Below are positions 8,799 through 16,398 of a stretch of DNA of 64,000 nucleotides, one piece after another. The stretch covers positions 1 to 64,000 of the forward strand of contig JAEWIS010000053.1 of NCBI GenBank assembly GCA_023386955.1. Reading direction: 5' to 3'. Numbering within the stretch: the stretch's first letter is position 1; each line of letters opens with the position of its first letter. Below the pieces are notes generated by a model. That model searched no databases and was not told where the DNA came from. It saw only the letters and a list, made by a program, of their open reading frames with translations. Source of the stretch: Bacillota bacterium. GTDB taxonomy: Bacteria; Bacillota; Bacilli; Paenibacillales; NBRC-103111. Made by a program: the position numbers and the translations under genes.

Positions 8799-8804
8799 TT
8801 GACA
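8799..8804 (+). promoter_or_regulatory. Probable -35 box of the MarR/MFS operon
   Basis: A perfect TTGACA. The matching -10 box is not obvious: TAAGCT stands 17 bp downstream. The inverted repeat at 8829-8848 lies just beyond it. Confidence 0.4.
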
Positions 8805-8828
8805 AAGCCCGGGTATAAAAGTAAGCTG

Positions 8829-8848
8829 ATAGTTAGGTATCGAACTAT
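8829..8848. promoter_or_regulatory. Predicted MarR-type operator
   Basis: ATAGTT-N8-AACTAT, a perfect 6-bp-arm inverted repeat, lies 30 bp before the start of the MarR-family gene and downstream of TTGACA. Spacing and position suit autorepression by the MarR protein. Confidence 0.5.
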
Positions 8849-8877
8849 TGTCTGCGGTTTATCCGAGGAGGTGCACT

Positions 8878-9402
8878 ATGCAACAGGGTGAAGACCTGCC
8901 GGACCAGAAATCCGGGCAAGGGCAGGAGCCGCAAGTGCGGAGGGGGATTCTGCCGTGGGAATCGGAGGAGCAGATCGGCTCGCTCTTGAGATTGACCTCC
9001 ATGAGTATGCGCAAGCAGATCGAAAAATCCCTGCGCCCCCTGGGCTTGACCCAGCAGCAGGGCAAAACCCTGCGCATACTGCTTCATAATCCCGGCTCTA
9101 CCCATTCCGATTTGGAGCGGATTCTGCGGATCGAAAAACCCAGTGTGACCAACCTCATTAGTGTAATGGAAAGACGGGGATGGGTGGTCCGCAGGAAGGA
9201 TGCGCAGGACGCCCGGTTCAAGCAGATTTACCTGACTTCGGAGGGGGAGGCCCTTGCCGGAAACATTGCGGAGACGGTGGATCAGACCAAGGAAAGGCTG
9301 ATGGAGGCCTTAAGCGACGAGGAAACGCTGCTCCTGAGGTCGCTGCTGCAGAAGCTGCGCAAGGCTTGGGAGAATGATCCCCAGGAGGGGGAACAGCCGT
9401 AA
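8878..9402 (+). CDS. MarR-family transcriptional regulator
   Basis: A 174-residue winged-helix regulator. Residues about 35-150 carry the MarR fold: LRPLGLTQQQGKTL, HSDLERILRIEKPSVTNLIS (recognition helix) and the wing RKDAQDARFKQIYLTSEGE with the typical DxRxxxxxLT pattern. The first about 30 residues are a polar extension. GAGGAGG stands 5-6 bp before ATG 8878. The MFS exporter starts 43 bp downstream, so it probably controls an efflux operon in response to a toxic ligand. Confidence 0.9.
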   Translation: MQQGEDLPDQKSGQGQEPQVRRGILPWESEEQIGSLLRLTSMSMRKQIEKSLRPLGLTQQQGKTLRILLHNPGSTHSDLERILRIEKPSVTNLISVMERRGWVVRRKDAQDARFKQIYLTSEGEALAGNIAETVDQTKERLMEALSDEETLLLRSLLQKLRKAWENDPQEGEQP

Positions 9403-9444
9403 ACACCGGCGGCCGATTATTTCAGTAGGGGCAGGGAGGGCAAC

Positions 9445-10845
9445 ATGAAGCAACAACATAACCGTCCGGCAGCCTCGTCCAATGCGGAGAAGCTGCTGAA
9501 GGTGCTGGCTTTTACACTGGTTTTTTCGGTGATGAACGCATCCATTTTTAATGTGGTGCTGCCGGTGATCGGCAAGGAATTTAAGCTGAACCCTTCCGAT
9601 TTGAGCTGGGTATCCACCGGGTACATGATTGTATACGCCATCGGCTCCGTCACCTACGGGAAGCTTGCCGACCGGTACCGTTTGAAGGATCTGCTGTCCT
9701 TCGGCCTGGTGCTGTTTGCGCTGGGTTCGCTGGTAGGGGTGGCCGCAGTGGACTATTGGATGATTATTCTGGCCCGGGTGCTGCAGGCGGCGGGGGCTTC
9801 GGTCATTCCGGCTACGGGTATGATTATTCCCGTCCGGTATTTCCCGCCGGAGGAGAGGGGCAGGGCGTTAGGTACCTCTGCCATCGGCTTGGCGCTGGGT
9901 TCGGCTTTGGGGCCTATTGTTTCGGGCTTTGTCACCGGCTTCGCCAGCTGGCGCTTCTTGTTCCTGGTGTCTGTGCTGCCGCTGATGACGCTGCCCTTTT
10001 ACCGGAAGTATCTGGATGATGAAAAAGGGGCCCCACGGCCCATCGATTTTATCGGCGGTGCATTGCTGGCCGGAACCGTATCCCTTCTGCTGTTGTCCAT
10101 TACCCGCGGGAGCCTGCTGTTCCTGATTGCCGGATTGGGTCTGGGTGTACTGTTGGCCTGGCGACTGCTCAGCACTCCCGAGCCCTTCGTGAATCCTGCA
10201 ATGTTTCGCAACCGCAGCTATACGGCAGGGATCATCGTCGCTTTCCTGGCTAATGCCATGAGCTTCGGCATGCCCTTTATAACGCCGCAGTTCCTGAGCC
10301 GCTTGAACGGCCTTACGCCGCTTGAGATCGGGCTTGTGCTGTTCCCCGCTGCCCTGGTCACCGCTTTTATGGGCAGAAAGGGCGGACGGCTGGCTGATAC
10401 CCGGGGTAATCCGACGCTGGTGCTGATGGCATCTGTGCTTCTGCTCTGCTGCTTTTTGCTGCTGTCGGTATTCGTAGGTTTGTCCCCGTACTGGATTATG
10501 CTGATGCTGATTTTTGGCAATGTGGGGCAGTCCTTTATGGGTATCGCCATGTCCAATACGGTATCGCGGACGCTGAAGCGGGAGGAAACCGGTGTGGGGA
10601 TGGGGCTGTTTTCCATGATGAACTTTATCTCCGGGGCGGCGGCTACCGGCCTGATCGGCAGGCTGCTGGATTCCGGCTCTGTCAGCTTCCGGCTGAATCC
10701 CCTGCTTGTTCTGCGTGAAGGGGCGCTGTACAGCAATATTTTTCTGTCTTTGGGGGCGGGAACGGTGCTGGTGGCGTTGTTGTATCTGAGCGGCTTCGGT
10801 AAGGGCAAACGTTCATCGGAGGCGGGGTTGAAAACAGGAAATTGA
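9445..10845 (+). CDS. MFS drug-efflux transporter
   Basis: A 466-residue integral membrane protein with about 14 hydrophobic segments, of the drug:proton antiporter type similar to Tet(L)/QacA-like exporters. Motif A appears as GKLADRYRLKD between TM2 and TM3, and the antiporter motif C region as ALGSALGPIVSG. It follows a MarR regulator by 43 bp, the common arrangement for inducible multidrug efflux. The substrate is not predictable. Confidence 0.9.
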   Translation: MKQQHNRPAASSNAEKLLKVLAFTLVFSVMNASIFNVVLPVIGKEFKLNPSDLSWVSTGYMIVYAIGSVTYGKLADRYRLKDLLSFGLVLFALGSLVGVAAVDYWMIILARVLQAAGASVIPATGMIIPVRYFPPEERGRALGTSAIGLALGSALGPIVSGFVTGFASWRFLFLVSVLPLMTLPFYRKYLDDEKGAPRPIDFIGGALLAGTVSLLLLSITRGSLLFLIAGLGLGVLLAWRLLSTPEPFVNPAMFRNRSYTAGIIVAFLANAMSFGMPFITPQFLSRLNGLTPLEIGLVLFPAALVTAFMGRKGGRLADTRGNPTLVLMASVLLLCCFLLLSVFVGLSPYWIMLMLIFGNVGQSFMGIAMSNTVSRTLKREETGVGMGLFSMMNFISGAAATGLIGRLLDSGSVSFRLNPLLVLREGALYSNIFLSLGAGTVLVALLYLSGFGKGKRSSEAGLKTGN

Positions 10846-10918
10846 CAGCAAGCGAGGCTTCCTCCATACTGGGAGGAAAAAATGCCGGCGATATGCCGGC
10901 TCGTGGAGGCAAACAGAC

Positions 10919-11218
10919 ATGTTGGAAATTACAGGCTACAGTGTGGAATGGATCCGGGACCCTTTTGGAATTATCCAGGGAAAGCGGTATGAGTTTCTTC
11001 TGGATATCCAGGTGGAGGAGGACGATGAGATGTACTCCCCCCACGGGCTGACCCTGCGGGTGATCTACCTGGCGGACGGCGAAGCATCCAAGATCGTGAA
11101 GTATGAGTTTTTGGAAAAGAGCACAGGCAAATATCTGGATTTCGATATGGTGGAAGAGGAATATGCCGAAACCCTGGCCTTCTGCCAAGCCCATTATGCC
11201 GAAGCCGAGGAAAACTGA
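10919..11218 (+). CDS. Small conserved Firmicute protein (DUF6509-like)
   Basis: A 99-residue acidic cytoplasmic protein starting MLEITGYSVEWIRDPFGI and ending in a Glu-rich tail. It resembles a Bacillales family catalogued, from memory, as DUF6509; no function is known. GGAGG lies 9 bp before the ATG. It sits 73 bp after the MFS gene on the same strand and could be the operon's last gene. Confidence 0.7.
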   Translation: MLEITGYSVEWIRDPFGIIQGKRYEFLLDIQVEEDDEMYSPHGLTLRVIYLADGEASKIVKYEFLEKSTGKYLDFDMVEEEYAETLAFCQAHYAEAEEN

Positions 11219-11308
11219 GCTGCGCTTCTTAGCGGATCCCCCTCACTGGAGGGCTGTTGGAGTGTGATAGCGGGGAGCTTGAACGCAGCGGTGCAGGGGT
11301 TAACGGTC

Positions 11309-11520
11309 CAACAAATTAGCAGACCAACAACCAGCACACCAACAGCAGATCAGCAAATCAACAACCAGCAGACCAACAAACGAACAAACCAACAACCAGC
11401 AGACCGCATACCAGCAGACCAACAAACCGGCAGACTGGCAGACCAACAAACCGGCAGACCGCATACCAGCAGACCGCATACCAGCAGACCGCATATCAGC
11501 AGACCGCATACCAGCAGACT
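11309..11520. repeat. Low-complexity short tandem repeats
   Basis: CAACA/CAGCA/GACC-rich minisatellite, ending in five near-perfect copies of the 15-mer ACCGCATACCAGCAG (about 11445-11515). Open frames across it encode only Thr/Ser/Gln repeats and have no ribosome binding site, so it is treated as non-coding. With the next element it fills the 738-bp gap between the DUF6509-like gene and the GH105 gene. Confidence 0.85.
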
Positions 11521-11525
11521 AACTC

Positions 11526-11706
11526 AAATGCAAAAGTGCAGTTAATTTCGACGACTGACTGCAAAATAGCAGGTTTAACTGCAAAAGTGCAGTTATTCTT
11601 AGCAAAAAAGCCCGGAACCGAGGTTCGGGGCAAAAATAACTGCATTTTTGCATTTAGGCGATGCGGCGGGAGGGCTGTGGCAGAAAATAACTGCACTTTT
11701 GCAGTT
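11526..11706. repeat. Four-unit inverted element, family B (copy 1)
   Basis: Plus units at 11526-11548 and 11577-11599 (AACTGCAAAAGTGCAGTTAT type), minus units at 11632-11655 and 11684-11706. The pitch is 51-52 bp. The core unit is itself palindromic (AACTGCA/TGCAGTT). A GC-rich hairpin (CCCGGAACC...GGTTCGGGG) sits at the centre. Confidence 0.85.
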
Positions 11707-11956
11707 CAGCTACAGCCGCAGGCCCTCTAACTGGTGCAATCCAGTCGTCGGCTGATGTTCCCGTTTCAATGGAGTGGCTAATCGGTTTGTTACACAATAG
11801 TTACTATATAAGCGATTCATCCAACCTGCCATGCAGCTCAAGCCGTACATCATAACCCATACAGTTATACCAGTAAATCCGATCAACTCAATCTGTACAA
11901 CTCAATCTGTACAATTCGATCCGTCAGGTCTATCACTAAGACTCAATCCGTCGCCG

Positions 11957-13006
11957 CTACCCGGCCAAGGCTTCAGCCAGAAGGATCAGGGTGAGCCCCT
12001 GGCCGTACAGGCTGGGATAACACGGAATGTGGTTATAAGCCTCCACCGTGGGCATCACCGGTGTGCCGCCGGAAACGCCGAGGACGGTGCCGTCCTCGGC
12101 AATTTGGGCGAGCACTCCCTGGAGTGCCCGGCGGGCCGGCTCCAGCACCTCGTCCCCCAGCAAGCCCATACGCCTGGCCTTCAGCAAACCCGCCGCAATC
12201 CCGGCGCTGCCGGAGGTTTCCGGGTAGAAGCCGGCTTGATCCATGACCGTGTTCCACAGGCCGTTGTCCCGCTGATACGCGAGAAGCCCCTGCATCATCC
12301 GTTTATACCGGCGGATGATATCCGCGTCACCGGGCACGATGCCGTCGATTTCCTCCAGGATCATGGGGGTGCCTACGGCGATCCAGGCATTGGCCCGGGT
12401 CCAGCGGGCGGCGGACATATGGTTCTGGGCGATGCAGTTCCAGCCGTGGAACAACACCCCGGTTTCCTCATCCTGGAGAAGGGACAGGTGGAGCTCCAGC
12501 TGCCGCAGGGCTTCAGCGGTATAGGCGCTGTCCCCGGTGAGACGGCCCAGACGGGCCAGGAACAGCACAGCCATAAAAATCGTGTCTGCCCATACCTGCT
12601 CGGGGAAGCTGGCATTTTCCGTTACCGTATGCTCGAAAGCGCCTTCACGCGTACGCGGGGCTTCATGCAGCATCCACTGTCCGATCCGGACGGCAGTGTC
12701 CAGGAAAACGGCGTCGCCGGTTTGCCGGTACATAGCCGGGAAGATGGCGAAGGGCGCCATGGAATTGATCACCTTCATCTGCTCGGATTGATGCAGATTC
12801 TGACGGACCCAATTGATCAGCTGCTCCATCAGTTCCTGCCTACAGTTTTGTTCATAATACTCCAATATGGAAATAACACCTACACCAGGTACCCAATCCC
12901 AGTGGTGGATGTCCATCCCCCAGTTGCCAGCATGGTCCTCCAGCATTTTGCCGCATACGCTCTGTGCCTTCTGTACCAGAATTTCCGGAGCTTCCGTGAT
13001 TGTCAT
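11957..13006 (-). CDS. GH105 unsaturated rhamnogalacturonyl hydrolase (YteR-like)
   Basis: A 349-residue cytoplasmic (alpha/alpha)6-barrel protein of the GH88/GH105 group. These enzymes remove the 4,5-unsaturated uronic acid from oligosaccharides produced by pectin lyases. Family-like stretches include VWADTIFMAVLFLARLG, the RANAWIAVG helix and GFYPETSGSAGIAAGLLKA. No signal peptide is present. The start at 13006 follows GGGAGGAAT; upstream in-frame codons lack a ribosome binding site. It is divergent from an AraC regulator, which probably activates it. Rhamnose released from rhamnogalacturonan could feed the rhaA locus at 28-35 kb (inference). Confidence 0.9.
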   Translation of the reverse strand: MTITEAPEILVQKAQSVCGKMLEDHAGNWGMDIHHWDWVPGVGVISILEYYEQNCRQELMEQLINWVRQNLHQSEQMKVINSMAPFAIFPAMYRQTGDAVFLDTAVRIGQWMLHEAPRTREGAFEHTVTENASFPEQVWADTIFMAVLFLARLGRLTGDSAYTAEALRQLELHLSLLQDEETGVLFHGWNCIAQNHMSAARWTRANAWIAVGTPMILEEIDGIVPGDADIIRRYKRMMQGLLAYQRDNGLWNTVMDQAGFYPETSGSAGIAAGLLKARRMGLLGDEVLEPARRALQGVLAQIAEDGTVLGVSGGTPVMPTVEAYNHIPCYPSLYGQGLTLILLAEALAG

Positions 13007-13067
13007 AACACATTCCTCCCGCATGGTTTGATATACTCTTACTATAACGCGGGGATAATGGCGGGTC

Positions 13068-13099
13068 TTGGGCAATTCTCCTGCAATCATTGGACAATT
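13068..13099. promoter_or_regulatory. Predicted AraC-type direct-repeat binding site
   Basis: TTGGGCAATT (13068-13077) and TTGGACAATT (13090-13099) differ at one base and repeat with a 22-bp period, about two helical turns. They lie in the divergent intergenic region between the GH105 and AraC genes. This is the usual geometry for AraC/XylS regulators. Confidence 0.6.
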
Positions 13100-13124
13100 G
13101 TGAACTTACAGGAGGGATACCATC

Positions 13125-14042
13125 ATGGGGATGGATGACCAAACAGTGGTGCAGGAAGTATTTTTTGTGGACGATGTGACCAACAGCGCGTTGTTGGCCT
13201 TTCCCGTTGGCTGTGTGTCCCGCACCCGGGAAATCCAGCAGCCGTTTTTGCATGCGCATGACGGTTATGAGCTGTACATGTGTTTGTCCGGCCGGGGCAA
13301 AATGCTGGCGGGCGGCCGGGTCCATGAGGTGGCGCCGGGGAGTCTGGTGGTGATCCATCCGGGAGCTCTGCATATGCCGCGCTCTGTACCTAAGGAGCCG
13401 TTTCACCGCTACATAGTCAGCATTGACAAGGACTATCTGGAGGAGCTGGCGGATAAGGAATCGGGCTTCGGGGGCAACGCAGTCACACGGTGGCTGCCCA
13501 AGGAGGAGCCCTCCACATGCTGGCAGCTGAACGGGCGGCAGATTCTGGCGCTGCAGGATATTTTGGCCCAGCTGGAACGGGAACTGGATGAACGCAAGGA
13601 ATGCTTTTCCCTGGCTGCACACAGTCTGGTGCTCCAGCTATTCGTGGCGTTGGGCCGGTATCAGGAGGAACAGACGCCGGGCACAGCAGGGAATGGCGAG
13701 CGCAAGCAGCTGGTGGAGGAAATGATGGGGCTGGTAGCGGAAGGGTACCGGGAAACGCTGCGCATTGAGTCCCTGTGCCGCCGGTTTCATCTGTCGCGCT
13801 CGTATCTTCACCGGATTTTTAAGCAGGAGACGGGGCTGTCCATTACTGAGTACCTGATTGCCTACCGGATCAACAAGGCCAAGGAGTCGCTGGAATCCAG
13901 CTCTCTGCCGCTGGCGGAGGTGGCGCTTTCCTCGGGTTTTCAGGACTTGTCCCATTTTTGCCGTATGTTTAAACGCCTGACCGGCGTCACACCGGGACAT
14001 TACCGCAGAAGCGGCGCCGGCCTAAAGGGATATCATGCTTGA
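13125..14042 (+). CDS. AraC-family regulator divergent from GH105 gene
   Basis: A 305-residue regulator with an N-terminal cupin sensor (HAHDGYELYMCLSGRGKMLAG, about residues 45-70) and a C-terminal double helix-turn-helix (about 200-300: IESLCRRFHLSRSYLHRIFK and LAEVALSSGFQDLSHFCRMF, then TGVTPGHYRRS). The start has AGGAGGG 7-8 bp upstream. The divergent GH105 neighbour and the direct repeats between them suggest ligand-dependent activation of pectin-oligosaccharide use. Confidence 0.92.
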   Translation: MGMDDQTVVQEVFFVDDVTNSALLAFPVGCVSRTREIQQPFLHAHDGYELYMCLSGRGKMLAGGRVHEVAPGSLVVIHPGALHMPRSVPKEPFHRYIVSIDKDYLEELADKESGFGGNAVTRWLPKEEPSTCWQLNGRQILALQDILAQLERELDERKECFSLAAHSLVLQLFVALGRYQEEQTPGTAGNGERKQLVEEMMGLVAEGYRETLRIESLCRRFHLSRSYLHRIFKQETGLSITEYLIAYRINKAKESLESSSLPLAEVALSSGFQDLSHFCRMFKRLTGVTPGHYRRSGAGLKGYHA

Positions 14043-14078
14043 CGCACGGTTATATCGCAGAGGAAGAAGGGGTTCTTT

Positions 14079-14555
14079 TTGATCAAAAATGAGAAAATCA
14101 AAGCGGCGGAGGTTAAGCTTACCGGCCTCCAGGGGGAGGATCTGGGCATTGTTCCCACTGCCGAGGCACTGGCTATGGCGAAGAAGCTGAAGGTGGATCT
14201 GGTCTGCACCTCCCTCCACGAGAGCCCTCCGCCCTGCAGGTTGGCGGGTGCGGGTGCGGTGCGCCAGGAGAAGGAACAAGCGAAGAAGCAGGAGCGTCCG
14301 GCCAAGGTGAAGGAGCTGCGGCTCACTCCCCATATCGAAGAGCATGATCTGGAGGTCAAAAAAAGCCAGGCGGAGCGCCTTCTGCGCGGCGGAGACGCCG
14401 TACTGCTGAAGGTGGTGCTCACCGGGAGTAAGGAGGGGGCTCAGGCCAAGGCACTGCTGGAGGAGCTGACGAAAGCGCTGGCACCGTACGGGAAACGCCA
14501 AACCGGCATCCAGCAAAGCGGCAAACAAGCCATGGTCCAACTGGATCCCCTATAA
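14079..14555 (+). CDS. Divergent translation initiation factor IF-3 paralogue
   Basis: A 158-residue protein with the IF-3 two-domain layout: the NEKIKAAEVKL start, DLVCTSLHESPPPCR, a Lys/Glu-rich linker, and KVKELRLTPHIEEHDLEVKK at the C-domain start. Residues normally conserved are lost: the MDYGKFRYE motif after PPxCR reads LAGAGAVRQE, and the FRGRE segment reads LTGSKEG. It starts with TTG at 14079 after GAAGAAGGGG. It is not next to rpmI/rplT, so it is not the housekeeping infC. It lies 88 bp ahead of an ABC exporter pair with no clear terminator between. Function unknown; possibly ribosome-associated. Confidence 0.8.
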   Translation: MIKNEKIKAAEVKLTGLQGEDLGIVPTAEALAMAKKLKVDLVCTSLHESPPPCRLAGAGAVRQEKEQAKKQERPAKVKELRLTPHIEEHDLEVKKSQAERLLRGGDAVLLKVVLTGSKEGAQAKALLEELTKALAPYGKRQTGIQQSGKQAMVQLDPL

Positions 14556-14562
14556 GGCGGAG

Positions 14563-14609
14563 CATCCCAAAGCCAAACTCAAACCCGTCTCCAGCAGTCG
14601 CCTGGGATG
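14563..14609 (+). promoter_or_regulatory. Inverted repeat in leader of ABC exporter genes
   Basis: CATCCCA (14563-14569) and TGGGATG (14603-14609) are perfect 7-bp arms around a 33-nt loop. They lie between the IF-3 paralogue and the ABC exporter. There is no T-run, so it is not an ordinary terminator; an attenuator or operator is possible. Confidence 0.3.
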
Positions 14610-14643
14610 GCGTACGTATGATTAGGGAAGGAGTTTAGACACT

Positions 14644-16398
14644 ATGTCTTATCTGACCAAATATGTCCGGAAATACGGCAGATGGTTTGGGTTTGCCGTT
14701 TTTTTTCTGACGGTGGAGGCGCTATGCGATCTGCTCCTGCCGACGATTCTGTCCAGAGTCATCGACGAGGGCATTGCCTTGGAGCGGATGGATACGGTAT
14801 GGCGGCTGGGCGGCGTGATGCTGGGCATTACGGCGGTAGGGGCCTTGGCGGCCTGTACCCGCAATGTGCTGGCCAGCCGGGTGTCCCAGGCCTTCGGCAC
14901 GGAGCTTCGCTCCGACCTGTTCCGCAAGATCCAGTCCTTAACCTTCGACAGTATGGACCGGTTTGACCGGGCGTCGCTCCTGACCCGGCTGACCAATGAT
15001 GTAACCCAGGTGCAGAATTTCACCAACGGACTTATGCGTATTTTTGTCAAAGCGCCTCTGACCTGCATCGGCAGTCTCATCATGGCCATACGGCTGAATC
15101 CCCGGCTTTCGGTGATTCTGCTGATTGTGGTTCCCCTGGTGGGCGTGCTGATCATGATCAACATGCGGATTGGCCTGCCCCGGTATCTGAAGGTGCAGAA
15201 GGCTATGGACCGGATGAATCTGGTCCTGCGGGAGTATTTGTCCGGGGTCCGTGTGGTGAAGGCCTTCAACCGCTTCCGTTATGAAACGGATAAAATGGAA
15301 ACGGCCAATCTGGAGTACCAGACCCGCTCCATTAAGGTCATGCGGGCAATGGCCGCCTTTAATCCGGCGGTGACGCTGACAGTGAACGCAGGTATTTTGG
15401 CTGTGCTGTGGTATGGCGGCCTGCGGGTGGACAGCGGGGATATGCAGGTGGGGCATATTGTCGCCTTTGTAAACTATATGACGCAAATTTTGTTCTCCCT
15501 GATGATGATCTCCATGGTGCTGATGATGTTCGTGCGGGCCCGTGCCTCCTCCCAACGGATCAGTGAGGTGTTCGCTGACGACAGCGCCATGACCTGGAGT
15601 AAACCGGCTGTTGCGCAGCCGGAGGAGCCGGGGCGGATTGAATTCCGCAATGTGACCTTTACTTACGGCTCCTCCGGTGGAGATAAGGGCAAGCCGGTGC
15701 TGAACGGAATCGATCTGGTCTGTGAACCGGGGCAAACGGTGGGGATTATCGGGTCCACAGGCTCGGGCAAAAGCACGCTGATCAGCTTGATCCCCCGTTT
15801 CTACGATGCGGATTCCGGCCAGGTGCTGGTGAACGGGCAGGATGTGCGCACTATGGACCCTTCTGCTCTGCGGGAGCGGATTGCGGTGGTTCCGCAGAAA
15901 TCGGTGCTGTTTTCCGGCTCCATCAAGGATAATATCCGTTGGGGCAAGGAGCAGGCGGACGACGGTGAGATAGAAGCGGCTGCCAGGATTGCCGGAGCTC
16001 ATGACTTTATCGCGGCATTCCCGGAAGGGTATGACACCCGGATCGGACAGAAGGGGGTTAACCTCTCCGGCGGCCAAAAGCAGCGGATTTCCATTGCCCG
16101 GGGCCTGATCCGCAAACCCGACATTCTGATTTTGGATGACAGCACCAGTGCCGTGGATGTGATTACCGAAGCCCGGATCAAGGAGGCCTTGCGCCGGGAA
16201 ACCCGGGGGATGACCTGCCTACTGATTGCCCAGCGGATTACCTCCGTCATGGATGCGGACCGGATTCTGGTGCTGGAGCACGGGGAGATTGCCGGTTTGG
16301 GCACCCACGATGAGCTGTTGGCCGGCTGCCGGGTTTACCGGGAAATTTATGCGTCGCAAACCGGAAAGGAGGCGGTTCCCCATGTCCAAGGAGAATAA
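14644..16398 (+). CDS. ABC exporter half-transporter, degenerate catalytic site (BmrC-like)
   Basis: A 584-residue half-transporter: six transmembrane helices (about 1-310) fused to an ATPase domain. Walker A is GSTGSGKS (370-377), the signature is LSGGQ, and Walker B is followed by Asp499 (ILILDDSTSAVD) where active ATPases have Glu. This Asp is typical of the BmrC-type half of heterodimeric multidrug exporters. AAGGAG precedes the start. The partner gene overlaps it by 17 bp. Together they should form one asymmetric exporter; the substrate is unknown. Confidence 0.92.
   Translation: MSYLTKYVRKYGRWFGFAVFFLTVEALCDLLLPTILSRVIDEGIALERMDTVWRLGGVMLGITAVGALAACTRNVLASRVSQAFGTELRSDLFRKIQSLTFDSMDRFDRASLLTRLTNDVTQVQNFTNGLMRIFVKAPLTCIGSLIMAIRLNPRLSVILLIVVPLVGVLIMINMRIGLPRYLKVQKAMDRMNLVLREYLSGVRVVKAFNRFRYETDKMETANLEYQTRSIKVMRAMAAFNPAVTLTVNAGILAVLWYGGLRVDSGDMQVGHIVAFVNYMTQILFSLMMISMVLMMFVRARASSQRISEVFADDSAMTWSKPAVAQPEEPGRIEFRNVTFTYGSSGGDKGKPVLNGIDLVCEPGQTVGIIGSTGSGKSTLISLIPRFYDADSGQVLVNGQDVRTMDPSALRERIAVVPQKSVLFSGSIKDNIRWGKEQADDGEIEAAARIAGAHDFIAAFPEGYDTRIGQKGVNLSGGQKQRISIARGLIRKPDILILDDSTSAVDVITEARIKEALRRETRGMTCLLIAQRITSVMDADRILVLEHGEIAGLGTHDELLAGCRVYREIYASQTGKEAVPHVQGE

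Noticed and set aside
11309..11520. Possible CRISPR array
   Set aside because: The period is about 15 bp with no unique spacers; it is a minisatellite.
11264..11545. 93-codon frame rich in Gln/Thr/Arg
   Set aside because: It is only the translation of the short tandem repeats; there is no ribosome binding site.
11831..13138. 435-codon open frame on the plus strand
   Set aside because: It is fully antisense to the GH105 gene, has no ribosome binding site and gives a His/Pro/Gly-rich product with no fold-like pattern. It is an artefact of high GC.
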